Shown here in pieces: positions 52,219 to 59,812 of a DNA stretch of 64,000 bases (within the stretch, counting starts at the first letter, position 1; each line of letters starts with the position of its first letter). The stretch comes from JAJAZB01 sp964244295 (GTDB lineage Bacteria; Bacteroidota; Bacteroidia; Cytophagales; Spirosomataceae): assembly GCA_964244295.1 (NCBI GenBank), contig CAXTIG010000003.1, positions 175,989-239,988 of the forward strand, in the 5' to 3' direction. A program made the position numbers and the translations under genes. The notes under the pieces are model-generated. The model saw only the letters and a list, made by a program, of their open reading frames with translations. It made no database searches and was not told the origin of the DNA.

Positions 52219-52530
52219 ATGAAAACACACAACCGCCTGATTGGAATGCTGGGGCTGCTGATGGCCTGCCAGCCTGATGAGCCAAACTGCTTGCCTTACG
52301 TAGGCGAAGTGGTAGAAAATGATGGTACCATTTGTGCGGGAATGCTCGTCAAAGTCACTAACCGAGACGTCGGTTCCCGGTACGGAACGGTGGACAACGT
52401 CATCAGCGTCGTGAATTTTGATGTCGGGGTAGATACCAGCGCCATCAACTTTACCAAGAAAATCTACTTCGATTTTCGACCCGATGGATTGCACTGTCTG
52501 GCTATATTTCGCTTTTTTAGCCCTCATTAG
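52219..52530 (+). CDS. Small lipoprotein-like hypothetical
   Basis: A 103-residue protein from the ATG at 52219 (MKTHNRLIGMLGLLMAC), giving a lipobox with Cys17; an upstream in-frame ATG at 52192 would add nine residues. The body has two further Cys (CLPYVG, CAGM) and a strand-rich centre, with DGLHCLAIF at the end. The family is not recognised and the gene is short, so confidence is moderate. Confidence 0.55.
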   Translation: MKTHNRLIGMLGLLMACQPDEPNCLPYVGEVVENDGTICAGMLVKVTNRDVGSRYGTVDNVISVVNFDVGVDTSAINFTKKIYFDFRPDGLHCLAIFRFFSPH

Positions 52531-52728
52531 CCCTCACACGCCTTTCCAACGAACCTTGTCCAAGTGGCAGTCGCTAAATCCAATTTGGTAGGAAAACACG
52601 CTGCCGCTTGTCGGGTCTTTTCTCAAAAAGCCTTCCCAACCAGGAAGGTTTTTTTGTTGGAGCCGGGGTTGTCCGGTTGTCGAAAAAACACCCGCCCATT
52701 GCCGAACATCCGCTAACTTCGCTCAACC

Positions 52729-53751
52729 ATGAAAACTTTCCTCCTGCTCCTCTTCGCCACGACCAGCCTCCTGGCCCAATCGCCCACCAACATCACCCTC
52801 GTCCTCCACGGCGGGGCAGGGACGATTACCCGCAAAAACCTCACTCCCGAAAAAGAAAAAGCCTACCGCGAAGCCCTCGAACTGGCCCTGAAAACCGGCT
52901 ACGACGTACTCAAACGCGGCGGCACCAGCCTCGACGCCATCGAAGCGACCATCCACGTGATGGAAGATTCGCCGCTGTTCAACGCGGGCAAGGGGGCCGT
53001 GTTTACCCACGAAGGCAAAAACGAACTCGACGCGGCCATCATGGACGGTAAATCGGGCAAAGCCGGCGCCGTGGCGGGCGTGACGACCATCCGCAACCCC
53101 ATCTCAGCGGCGCGGGCGGTGATGGAAAAATCCGAGCACGTGATGCTCATCGGCAAAGGAGCCGAGGAGTTTGCCAAGCTGAAGGGCCTCGACCTCGTCG
53201 ACCCGAAGTATTTCTACACCGAAAGCCGCTGGAAGGGCCTTCAACAGGCGCTGGACGAAGAAAAAGTGAAACTCGACCACTCGGCTACGGCGGACACCAG
53301 CGGGCGGGCCGAGGAATTGATTTTCACGGAGGGCAAAAAATTCGGCACCGTCGGCTGCGTGGCCCTCGACCAGTTTGGCAACCTCGCCGCCGGTACGTCG
53401 ACGGGGGGCATGACCAACAAGCGCTGGAACCGCGTCGGCGATGCGCCCCTCATCGGAATTGGCACCTACGCCGACAACGCCACCTGCGCCGTGTCGGCGA
53501 CCGGCCACGGCGAGTATTTTATCCGCTCGGTCGTGGCTTTCGACATTGCCAAGCTGATGGAATACAAAGGATTTTCGGTGAAAAAAGCCGCCGAGGAAGT
53601 GGTGATGAAAAAGCTCGTGGCGCGCGGCGGCGAAGGCGGCGTGATTGCCCTAGACCGCAAGGGAAATTTCGCCATGCCCTTCAATTCCGAAGGCATGTAC
53701 CGGGGATACATCAAGGCCGATGGGTTGCTGAAGGTGGAAATTTACAAGTGA
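52729..53751 (+). CDS. Isoaspartyl peptidase / plant-type L-asparaginase
   Basis: A 340-residue Ntn-hydrolase with a signal peptide (FLLLLFATTSLLAQS), so it is exported. LVLHGGAGTI is the family's first strand; the self-processing site is GTVGCVAL with catalytic Thr207, followed by NLAAGTSTGGMTNKRWNRVGDAPLIG. The proenzyme cuts itself before this Thr. It hydrolyses beta-aspartyl dipeptides and asparagine. A -7-like TAACTTCG ends only 7 bp before the ATG, so the message may be leaderless. Confidence 0.93.
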   Translation: MKTFLLLLFATTSLLAQSPTNITLVLHGGAGTITRKNLTPEKEKAYREALELALKTGYDVLKRGGTSLDAIEATIHVMEDSPLFNAGKGAVFTHEGKNELDAAIMDGKSGKAGAVAGVTTIRNPISAARAVMEKSEHVMLIGKGAEEFAKLKGLDLVDPKYFYTESRWKGLQQALDEEKVKLDHSATADTSGRAEELIFTEGKKFGTVGCVALDQFGNLAAGTSTGGMTNKRWNRVGDAPLIGIGTYADNATCAVSATGHGEYFIRSVVAFDIAKLMEYKGFSVKKAAEEVVMKKLVARGGEGGVIALDRKGNFAMPFNSEGMYRGYIKADGLLKVEIYK

Positions 53752-53778
53752 AAAACCCAGGCTGATGGCAGTATCCGA

Positions 53779-53786
53779 TACCTTTG
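53779..53786 (+). promoter_or_regulatory. -7 element upstream of the DUF2911 gene
   Basis: TACCTTTG matches TAnnTTTG exactly, 49 bp before the ATG at 53836; no clear -33 element. Confidence 0.5.
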
Positions 53787-53835
53787 CTCCAGTTCAGGCG
53801 TTTAGTTTTACGTTCAACCAATTCAATTCTCTACC

Positions 53836-54357
53836 ATGAAAAGTGTTTTTTTAACCACGGTCTTGTTTGCGGCAACGACCGTGGCCGTGCTGGCCCAGGA
53901 AGACAAATCGAAGCGCCCCAGCCCCCCGGCGAAGGTGTCGGAGACCATCAACGGCAAAACCATCACCATCGACTACGCCCAGCCCGCCGCGAAAGGCCGG
54001 AACGTTTGGGACTCGAAGGGTTCGCTGGCGCCTTACGGCAAAGTCTGGCGCACGGGGGCCAACGAGGCCACGGTGTTTGAAACCAGCAAAGACCTGATGG
54101 TGGAAGGCAAAGCCTTGCCCGCCGGGAAGTACGCGCTGTTCACCATTCCGGGCGAGAAGGAATGGACGGTGATTTTCAACAAAAAAGCTGACCAGTGGGG
54201 CGCATACGATTACAAAGAATCGGACGACGCGCTGCGGGTGAAAGTGCCAGCAAAAAAAGCGCCCATGACCATGGAGCGCTTCACCATCAAACTCGATAAA
54301 AAAGGCACCGTAGGCCTGTTCTGGGCCGATGCAGGGACGGAGTTTAAGGTGAAGTAA
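53836..54357 (+). CDS. DUF2911 domain secreted protein
   Basis: A 173-residue protein with signal peptide (VFLTTVLFAATTVAVLAQ). The DUF2911 body shows ITIDYAQPAAKGRNVW, LAPYGKVWRTGANEATVFE and LPAGKYALFTIPGEKEWTVIFNK. The family is frequent in Bacteroidota and of unknown function; proposed roles are periplasmic. It is a single-gene unit ending in a large inverted repeat. Confidence 0.9.
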   Translation: MKSVFLTTVLFAATTVAVLAQEDKSKRPSPPAKVSETINGKTITIDYAQPAAKGRNVWDSKGSLAPYGKVWRTGANEATVFETSKDLMVEGKALPAGKYALFTIPGEKEWTVIFNKKADQWGAYDYKESDDALRVKVPAKKAPMTMERFTIKLDKKGTVGLFWADAGTEFKVK

Positions 54358-54361
54358 ATAT

Positions 54362-54466
54362 TGTCTGAACCGCGATTGGCCTGGATTTGAGGATTTTCAG
54401 GATGGCAGATTTCTGAATTTTATTATCCTGAAAATCCTCAAATTCAGGCCAATCGCGGTTCAGACA
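54362..54466. repeat. Inverted repeat with 41-bp arms in a convergent gap
   Basis: Arms 54362-54402 and 54426-54466 (TGTCTGAACCGCGATTGGCC onward) are complementary with one mismatch around a 23-nt loop. It starts 5 bp after the DUF2911 stop and precedes a separate rho-independent terminator. Confidence 0.93.
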
Positions 54467-54474
54467 GAAAAACA

Positions 54475-54505
54475 AAAGCCCCGCACCAAACTGGCGCGGG
54501 GCTTT
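54475..54505. terminator. Terminator between DUF2911 and cysN
   Basis: AAAGCCCCGC and GCGGGGCTTT form a stem flanked by A and T tracts between the convergent genes. Confidence 0.85.
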
Positions 54506-54533
54506 GTGATTTTCACTAAACACCTGCTAAAAA

Positions 54534-55781
54534 CTACTCGACGAAACCGACGCCAACCGTCGAGTGTGAGTATTCGTCAATCAGGATAAACGCGCCGTTG
54601 GCGGGGTTGTCGGCGTAGCGGTCGGCGAAGAGGGGTTTGGCGGTTTTGAGGCGAATCGTGCCGATTTCGTTGAGGTTCAACTGCGGCGCGTTGGGACTGC
54701 TTTCGAGGGTTTGCACGTGAACCACTTCGTCGATAGCCAGCACTTTGGCTTTGGCTTCGTTAATGCCGTGCTGAAGCAAATACGTCCGTCCCGCACTCAG
54801 CGCCTGGCCGTCGAGCCAGCACACGCGGGCGGTCAGTTCCCGCCGTTGCTCCGGCTCCTCCCCTACCCGCACGAGCATATTCCCCCGCGACACGTCCACG
54901 TCGGTTTCAAGCGTGACGACGACCGACTCTTTCGGCCCGGCGACTTCCAGTTTCTGACCAAATTTCTCGATTGTTGCAATGCGCGAGGTCTGGCCGGTGG
55001 GTAGCACCCTCACCTCGTCGCCCGGTCGCAGGGTGCCGCTGGCGAGTTTGCCCGCGTAGCCCCGGTAGTCGTGGTATTCTTCGGTTTTGGGTCGCACCAC
55101 GAATTGCACCGGAAAACGGGCCGGTTGCTGGGTGGCGCTGCGGTTCACCTCCACGGCTTCCAGCGTTTCGAGCAGCGTCGGGCCGTCGTACCAACTCAGC
55201 GATTCCGTGCGCTGGGTCAGGTTTTCACCGTAGAGCGAGGAAATCGGCACGAAGCGGATGTCCTGCCCGGCAAAGCCGATTTTCTGCGAAAACGCCCCGA
55301 ATGACGTTTGAATTTCGTTAAACCGTTCTTGGCTATATCCCACCAAATCCATCTTGTTGACGCACACCACCACCTGCGGGATGCGCATCAGCGTGGCGAT
55401 GAAAAAGTGCCGGAAGGTTTGCTCCACCACGCCGTGGCGGGCGTCGATTAAAATAACCGAAACCTGCGCGTTGGAGGCGCCCGTGACCATGTTGCGGGTG
55501 TATTCGACGTGGCCGGGCGAGTCGCCGATGATGTACTTGCGGCGCGGCGTGGCGAAGTAAATATGCGCCACGTCGATGGTGATGCCCTGCTCCCGCTCGG
55601 CAATCAGCCCGTCGGTCAGCAGCGAAAGGTCGACAAAATCGAGGCCCTTGCGCTTGCTGGCCGCTTCGAGGGCTTCCAGCTTGTCGCCGGTGATGGAGTT
55701 GGTCTCGTACAAAAGCCGCCCAATCAGGGTACTTTTCCCGTCATCGACGGAACCGGCGGTAGCAATGCGTAGAATGTCCAT
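54534..55781 (-). CDS. cysN: Sulfate adenylyltransferase subunit 1 (GTPase)
   Basis: A 415-residue translation-factor-like GTPase: P-loop GSVDDGKST (residues 10-18), the switch Gly region DSPGHVEYTRNM, and NKMDL for guanine recognition. It couples GTP hydrolysis to ATP sulfurylase CysD. No CysC adenylylsulfate kinase domain is fused at the C-terminus. It is the last gene of cysH-cysD-cysN. Confidence 0.94.
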   Translation of the reverse strand: MDILRIATAGSVDDGKSTLIGRLLYETNSITGDKLEALEAASKRKGLDFVDLSLLTDGLIAEREQGITIDVAHIYFATPRRKYIIGDSPGHVEYTRNMVTGASNAQVSVILIDARHGVVEQTFRHFFIATLMRIPQVVVCVNKMDLVGYSQERFNEIQTSFGAFSQKIGFAGQDIRFVPISSLYGENLTQRTESLSWYDGPTLLETLEAVEVNRSATQQPARFPVQFVVRPKTEEYHDYRGYAGKLASGTLRPGDEVRVLPTGQTSRIATIEKFGQKLEVAGPKESVVVTLETDVDVSRGNMLVRVGEEPEQRRELTARVCWLDGQALSAGRTYLLQHGINEAKAKVLAIDEVVHVQTLESSPNAPQLNLNEIGTIRLKTAKPLFADRYADNPANGAFILIDEYSHSTVGVGFVE

Positions 55782-55881
55782 AGCTTTTTAGAAACAAGGG
55801 ATAAGAAACAGGAGGCAAAACAACTCTCCATAGATTACAGATTAAGAGTCTCGTTTCTTGCCTCTTATTTCTTGTCTCTAC

Positions 55882-56862
55882 TCAAAAATACCCCTGCTGT
55901 TTCCGCTTTTCCATGGCGGCTTCCGAGCGTTTGTCGTCGATGCGGGCACCGCGTTCGGAGATTTTGGCGGAGCGAATTTCGTCGATGATGTCGTTGAGTT
56001 CGGTGGCTTCCGAAAACACGGCCGCCGTGCAGGTCATGTCGCCGACGGTGCGGAAACGGACGGTGGCTTCGTAGGGAATTTCGTCCTCGTCTTTGTTGAG
56101 ATAGGGCGAATCGGCCCAGATTAACCCGTCGCGGTCAAAAACCTGGCGTTGGTGGGAAAAATACAGGGAGGGCAGTGGGATGCCTTCCTCGCGGATGTAA
56201 TTCCAAACGTCGAGTTCGGTCCAGTTGGAAATCGGAAATACCCGCACGTTTTCCCCCACCGAAATCCGTCCGTTGAGCATGTCGAACAATTCCGGCCGCT
56301 GACGCTTGGCGTCCCACTGCCCAAAATCGTCGCGGACGCTGAAAATGCGTTCTTTGGCGCGGGCTTTTTCCTCGTCGCGCCGCGCCCCGCCCAGGCAGGC
56401 ATCGAACTTGAATTCTTCGATGGCATCGAGCAAGGTCACGGTTTGGAGGGCGTTGCGACTGGCGTATTTGCCGGTTTCTTCGCGGGCTTTGCCCGCGTCG
56501 ATGCTGTCCTGCACGTAGCGCACGAGCAGGTCGGCCCCGGTTTCTTTCACCAGCCAATCGCGGTACTCGATGGTTTCGGGGAAGTTGTGGCCGGTGTCGA
56601 TGTGGAGGAATGGGAAGGGGATTTTTCCCGGAAAAAATGCCTTCTGCGCCAGCCGCACCAGCGTAATCGAATCTTTCCCGCCCGAAAACAGAATCGCCGG
56701 TTTTTCAAACTGCGCCGCCACCTCGCGCATGATGTAAATGGCCTCGTCTTCCAGTTCGCGGGGAAAGGCCGATTGCGGATTGACGAGTGCGGACGGTTCG
56801 CCGCGCGATTGCGGATTGGAAATGGATGATTCTGGATTCACGACGATTTCTGGCAGACTCAT
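55882..56862 (-). CDS. cysD: Sulfate adenylyltransferase subunit 2
   Basis: A 326-residue PP-loop enzyme: FSGGKDSITLVRLA binds ATP, and HIDTGHNFPETIEYRD and CLGGARRDEEKARAKERIFS are typical. It forms adenylylsulfate from sulfate and ATP. The first 30 residues (VVNPESSISNPQSRGEPSAL) are low-complexity, absent from most CysD, and coded by repetitive GATTGCGGATT-type DNA; the conserved part begins at ELEDEAIYIMREV. A partial inverted repeat fills the gap to cysN. Confidence 0.94.
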   Translation of the reverse strand: MSLPEIVVNPESSISNPQSRGEPSALVNPQSAFPRELEDEAIYIMREVAAQFEKPAILFSGGKDSITLVRLAQKAFFPGKIPFPFLHIDTGHNFPETIEYRDWLVKETGADLLVRYVQDSIDAGKAREETGKYASRNALQTVTLLDAIEEFKFDACLGGARRDEEKARAKERIFSVRDDFGQWDAKRQRPELFDMLNGRISVGENVRVFPISNWTELDVWNYIREEGIPLPSLYFSHQRQVFDRDGLIWADSPYLNKDEDEIPYEATVRFRTVGDMTCTAAVFSEATELNDIIDEIRSAKISERGARIDDKRSEAAMEKRKQQGYF

Positions 56863-56923
56863 AAAAAGTTCTTTTCACCGAATACGGAAGTTTACTCCGC
56901 ATTCTGCACTCTCAATTCCGAAA

Positions 56924-57628
56924 TTACCCCGCGTGCAGGCCGCACTCTTTCTGGGAGGCTTCCCACCACCAGCGCCCGGCGCGGGGGTGTTCGCCCGGTT
57001 CGATGGCGCGGGTGCAGGGGGCGCAGCCGATGCTGACGAAGCCCCGGCGGTGCAGCGGGTTGTCGGGTACGCGGTTGGTCTGGAGGTAGGCCAATACCTC
57101 GTCGTAACTCCAGTGAATGAGCGGATTGTATTTCAAAACCTGATTGGCCGCGTCCCATTCCAGGATGTCCATGTCGGCGCGGTTTTCCGATTGCTCGCCG
57201 CGCAGGCCGGTAATCCAGACCTCTGCCCCCGCCAGCGCCCGCTTCAACGGCTCGATTTTACGGATAAAACAGCACTGCTTCCGGTTCTCGACGGATTCGT
57301 AAAAACTGTTGAAGCCTTTTTCCTGCACCAGGTTTTGCACCCCTTCGGTAGCCGGAAAATACGTCTCGAAGTTCGCCCGGTAGCGGGCGCGGGTGGCGTC
57401 CATCAGGTCGTAGGTTTCCTGGAAAAGCCGCCCGGTGTCGAGGGTGAAGACGCGGATGGGGAGTTTTTGCCGGAAAATCGCATCGGCAATGACTTGGTCT
57501 TCCTGCCCGAAGGAGGACGAAAAAACGACTTTTCCCGGAAACGCATCCGCCACCAACCGCAGCCCTTCGGCCAGGTCGGCGGCACCCAGGCGGGCTTTTA
57601 AATCGAGGATGTTTTGTGCGTCAACCAT
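56924..57628 (-). CDS. cysH: Phosphoadenylyl/adenylyl-sulfate reductase
   Basis: A 234-residue PP-loop reductase. FSSSFGQEDQVIAD is the nucleotide loop, TLDTGRLFQETYDLMD and WITGLRGEQSENRADM follow. The CCFIRKIEPL pair and later GCAPCTR supply the four cysteines of an iron-sulfur-type APS reductase, and ECGLHAG carries the catalytic cysteine. The cysteine set suggests APS rather than PAPS as substrate. First gene of the operon. Confidence 0.93.
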   Translation of the reverse strand: MVDAQNILDLKARLGAADLAEGLRLVADAFPGKVVFSSSFGQEDQVIADAIFRQKLPIRVFTLDTGRLFQETYDLMDATRARYRANFETYFPATEGVQNLVQEKGFNSFYESVENRKQCCFIRKIEPLKRALAGAEVWITGLRGEQSENRADMDILEWDAANQVLKYNPLIHWSYDEVLAYLQTNRVPDNPLHRRGFVSIGCAPCTRAIEPGEHPRAGRWWWEASQKECGLHAG

Positions 57629-57672
57629 GCGGCTGTTTCTGAACGAACGGAAGAAGATGGGAAAGCGGAGCG

Positions 57673-57680
57673 CAAAATTA
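57673..57680 (-). promoter_or_regulatory. -7 element of the cysHDN operon
   Basis: Minus-strand TAATTTTG is an exact TAnnTTTG match, 45 bp before the cysH ATG. The -33 element is not obvious. Confidence 0.55.
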
Positions 57681-57787
57681 CGGCAACTCTATAAAATAAA
57701 TAGACTGATGCCGAAATAATTCCCCGCGACAACAAAAACCAGCCGGGGCCGGTTGTGATTTTCTATCAACAATGCAACCTTTTTCTT

Positions 57788-58204
57788 ATGGCAATAACCT
57801 ACACCGCCCAAGTGCATTCGACCAATGGTCGCGAGGGCCACGTTCGTTCCAGCGACGGTGCCCTCGACCTCGCCACCCGCAAACCCCTCCCGACCGGCGG
57901 CGACGCCGGAGGCACGAACCCGGAGCAACTGTTCGCCGCCGCCTACGCCGCCTGCTACGGCGGTTCCATCCATTTCGTGGCCGATAAACAAAAACTTGCC
58001 CTCCCCGACGGCTGGTCGGTCGATGTGGCGGTTTCGATGAACGTGGAGGGCGGGGGAGTTTTTCTTTCAGTGGCCTTAACGGTGAGTCTTCCCGGTTTTG
58101 AACGCGAAAAAGCTGAGCGCCTGGCCCAGACGGCCCACGGGGTTTGCCCGTATTCGAAGGCGGTGAAAGGGAATGTGGAGGTGGAGTTGAGTGTGGAGGT
58201 GTAA
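57788..58204 (+). CDS. Ohr/OsmC family organic hydroperoxide reductase
   Basis: A 138-residue protein from the ATG at 57788 (MAITYTAQVHSTNGREG). The two redox cysteines are in FAAAYAACYGGS and HGVCPYSKA, the Ohr arrangement rather than general OsmC. It reduces organic hydroperoxides, likely with lipoyl- or bacillithiol-linked electron donors. An in-frame start at 57755 is less likely. It diverges from cysH. Confidence 0.9.
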   Translation: MAITYTAQVHSTNGREGHVRSSDGALDLATRKPLPTGGDAGGTNPEQLFAAAYAACYGGSIHFVADKQKLALPDGWSVDVAVSMNVEGGGVFLSVALTVSLPGFEREKAERLAQTAHGVCPYSKAVKGNVEVELSVEV

Positions 58205-58221
58205 GGCGCTTGCGCGGTTGA

Positions 58222-58307
58222 TGCCAGCACCCCCAACCCCCTAAAGGGGGCTTTTCCTGCCTGGAACTTGTCTTTTAGCCCCCTTTAGGGGGTTGGGGGT
58301 GCTGGCA
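58222..58307. repeat. Long inverted repeat, CTAAAGGGG family copy 2
   Basis: Arms starting TGCCAGCACCCCCAACCCCC and ending in the complement pair across a 20-odd-nt spacer. The core CCCCCTAAAGGGGGCTTTTCC and the spacer start (GCCTGGAA) are shared with 5046-5152. It lies in the convergent gap between Ohr and the Schlafen-type gene. Confidence 0.88.
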
Positions 58308-58333
58308 GCGAATTTTCGTCTCAGTTCCCAAAC

Positions 58334-58365
58334 AAAAAAGTCACCTGATTTCCAGGTGACTTTTT
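58334..58365. terminator. Bidirectional terminator near the Schlafen-type gene
   Basis: AAAAAAGTCACCTG and CAGGTGACTTTTT form a compact hairpin with A and T tracts, 33 bp downstream of the minus-strand stop. Confidence 0.87.
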
Positions 58366-58397
58366 AAATGATTCATTCCGCAATCGCCACTCCGAAC

Positions 58398-59105
58398 TCA
58401 ATTCGGGGCCACCAGAAACTGATCGGCCAGTTCGTCGGGGCGGATGCGGAGCACGTTGGCGAGCACGAGGGTGATGAGGGTTTTGGAAGCCAGCCAGAGT
58501 GGAATCTGCGCCAGTTGGGCGAAGCTTTCGACGGTCACGCTGGGGTGGTCGCCGAGGTATTTCATCAGCACCTCTTCCTTCCGACCGTAGCGAAACTGCA
58601 CGTTGCGGGCCTTGTCTTTCCACTTCAGAATCTGGCGCACTTCCTTGCTGGCCTGAATCGAGCGGTCGCGGTGGCGCACGTAAGCCTTGCGGTCGGTGCC
58701 GGTGGAGTCGAGCGAAACGAAGTGGGGTTTGCCCTCGCTGGGCGGGATTCGGAAGATGAGCACCTCGCGCTCTTCGCCGACGGAGAGTCGTTCGAGGCGG
58801 TAATTGATTTCGGGCGTACAGAACTTTTCGATGGCCCGGACGAGGATGAATTCCTCTTCGTCGGCAAATTTCAGCCCTGGGATGCTCTTGTCGTCGCCGA
58901 CGCCCACCAGCAGCGTACCGCCGTCGGTGTTGGCGAAGGCAACCACTTCGCGGATAATTTTTTCGGGGTGGTTGGCCTTCAGCTTAAACTCCAGATTCCC
59001 ACTTTCTCCTTTCCTGACCAACTCGCGGAGCGCCCTCAAATCCATGCTGGCCCTCTTGCTGCGGGTGGCGGTTTTCTCCGCCAGACCCAACAAACCATCT
59101 TTCAT
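58398..59105 (-). CDS. Schlafen AlbA_2-type putative nucleic-acid/ATP-binding protein
   Basis: A 235-residue protein if started at the ATG at 59105 (MKDGLLGLAEK). ESGNLEFKLKANHPEKIIREVVAFANTDGGTLLVGVGDD is the AlbA_2/Schlafen hallmark. Then follows KAYVRHRDRSIQASKEV. The C-terminal half may be a winged helix (VTVESFAQLAQIPLWLASKTLITLVLANVLRI). Roles in RNA cleavage or regulation are known for related proteins, but this subgroup is undefined. Confidence 0.8.
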   Translation of the reverse strand: MKDGLLGLAEKTATRSKRASMDLRALRELVRKGESGNLEFKLKANHPEKIIREVVAFANTDGGTLLVGVGDDKSIPGLKFADEEEFILVRAIEKFCTPEINYRLERLSVGEEREVLIFRIPPSEGKPHFVSLDSTGTDRKAYVRHRDRSIQASKEVRQILKWKDKARNVQFRYGRKEEVLMKYLGDHPSVTVESFAQLAQIPLWLASKTLITLVLANVLRIRPDELADQFLVAPN

Positions 59106-59281
59106 GGCGTTACTGGTTACAGGGTTTACCAAAGATAAGGAAGCCGCCGCCGGATTCGCCAAGGTATTTCCAGAAATATTTTCAGCGGCGGGTTTCCCCT
59201 AAAACCGAAATGGACCCTGGATTAGTTGAAACAATTCCGGTTAATTTTGGGTCATCATTTCCATACCAACCCGACGAACGC

Positions 59282-59737
59282 ATGGCAGTGGGCATTAAAA
59301 TTCTGTTGGTGGTGGGCACCTTCTTTTTCATGGAAGGCGTGGCCTGGTTTACGCACAAGTACATCATGCACGGCTTTTTGTGGACCTGGCACGAAGACCA
59401 CCACCACCCGCACAAGGGGTTTTTCGAGAAAAACGACTACTTCGCCGTGGTCTTCGCGGTGGCGTCCATCAGCTTTTTTGCGCTCGGCAGCTTCGTGCCG
59501 GGGCTGGAATTTTTGTTCTGGATTGGCCTGGGCGTGCTGGCCTATGGTATTTTCTACTTTATTTTCCACGACGTCATCGTCCACCGGCGGGTGCGGATTA
59601 AGTTCGTCGCCCGGAGCCGCTACATGAAACGCATCATGCGGGCGCACTACGTTCACCATAAAGTCCACACCAGGCAGGGCGCCGAGGCTTTCGGCTTTTT
59701 GTACGCGCCGAAGAAGTACGAGAAGAGTAAAATTTGA
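59282..59737 (+). CDS. crtZ: Beta-carotene hydroxylase (CrtZ-type)
   Basis: A 151-residue membrane di-iron enzyme from the ATG at 59282. Four His clusters, HKYIMHG, HEDHHHPH, HDVIVHRR and HYVHHKVH, match carotenoid 3-hydroxylases of the CrtZ group; three to four transmembrane helices separate them. It hydroxylates beta-carotene rings to zeaxanthin-type products, so this organism likely makes yellow-orange carotenoids. No other crt gene is next to it. Confidence 0.9.
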   Translation: MAVGIKILLVVGTFFFMEGVAWFTHKYIMHGFLWTWHEDHHHPHKGFFEKNDYFAVVFAVASISFFALGSFVPGLEFLFWIGLGVLAYGIFYFIFHDVIVHRRVRIKFVARSRYMKRIMRAHYVHHKVHTRQGAEAFGFLYAPKKYEKSKI

Positions 59738-59807
59738 AAATGTGCTAATTTGAGAATGCGCTAATTGCTTGATTTTCAAATTTTCAAAATTGCCACATTT
59801 TCAAATT
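59731..59807. repeat. AT-rich inverted repeat between crtZ and glpD
   Basis: AATTTGAAAATGTG and CACATTTTCAAATT are perfect complements. The left arm includes the last bases and stop codon of crtZ. Confidence 0.82.
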
Positions 59808-59812
59808 AAACG

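Noticed and set aside
52189..52527. 112-codon minus-strand frame opposite the small lipoprotein
   Set aside because: The plus strand has a lipoprotein signal; the minus frame has none and no domain.
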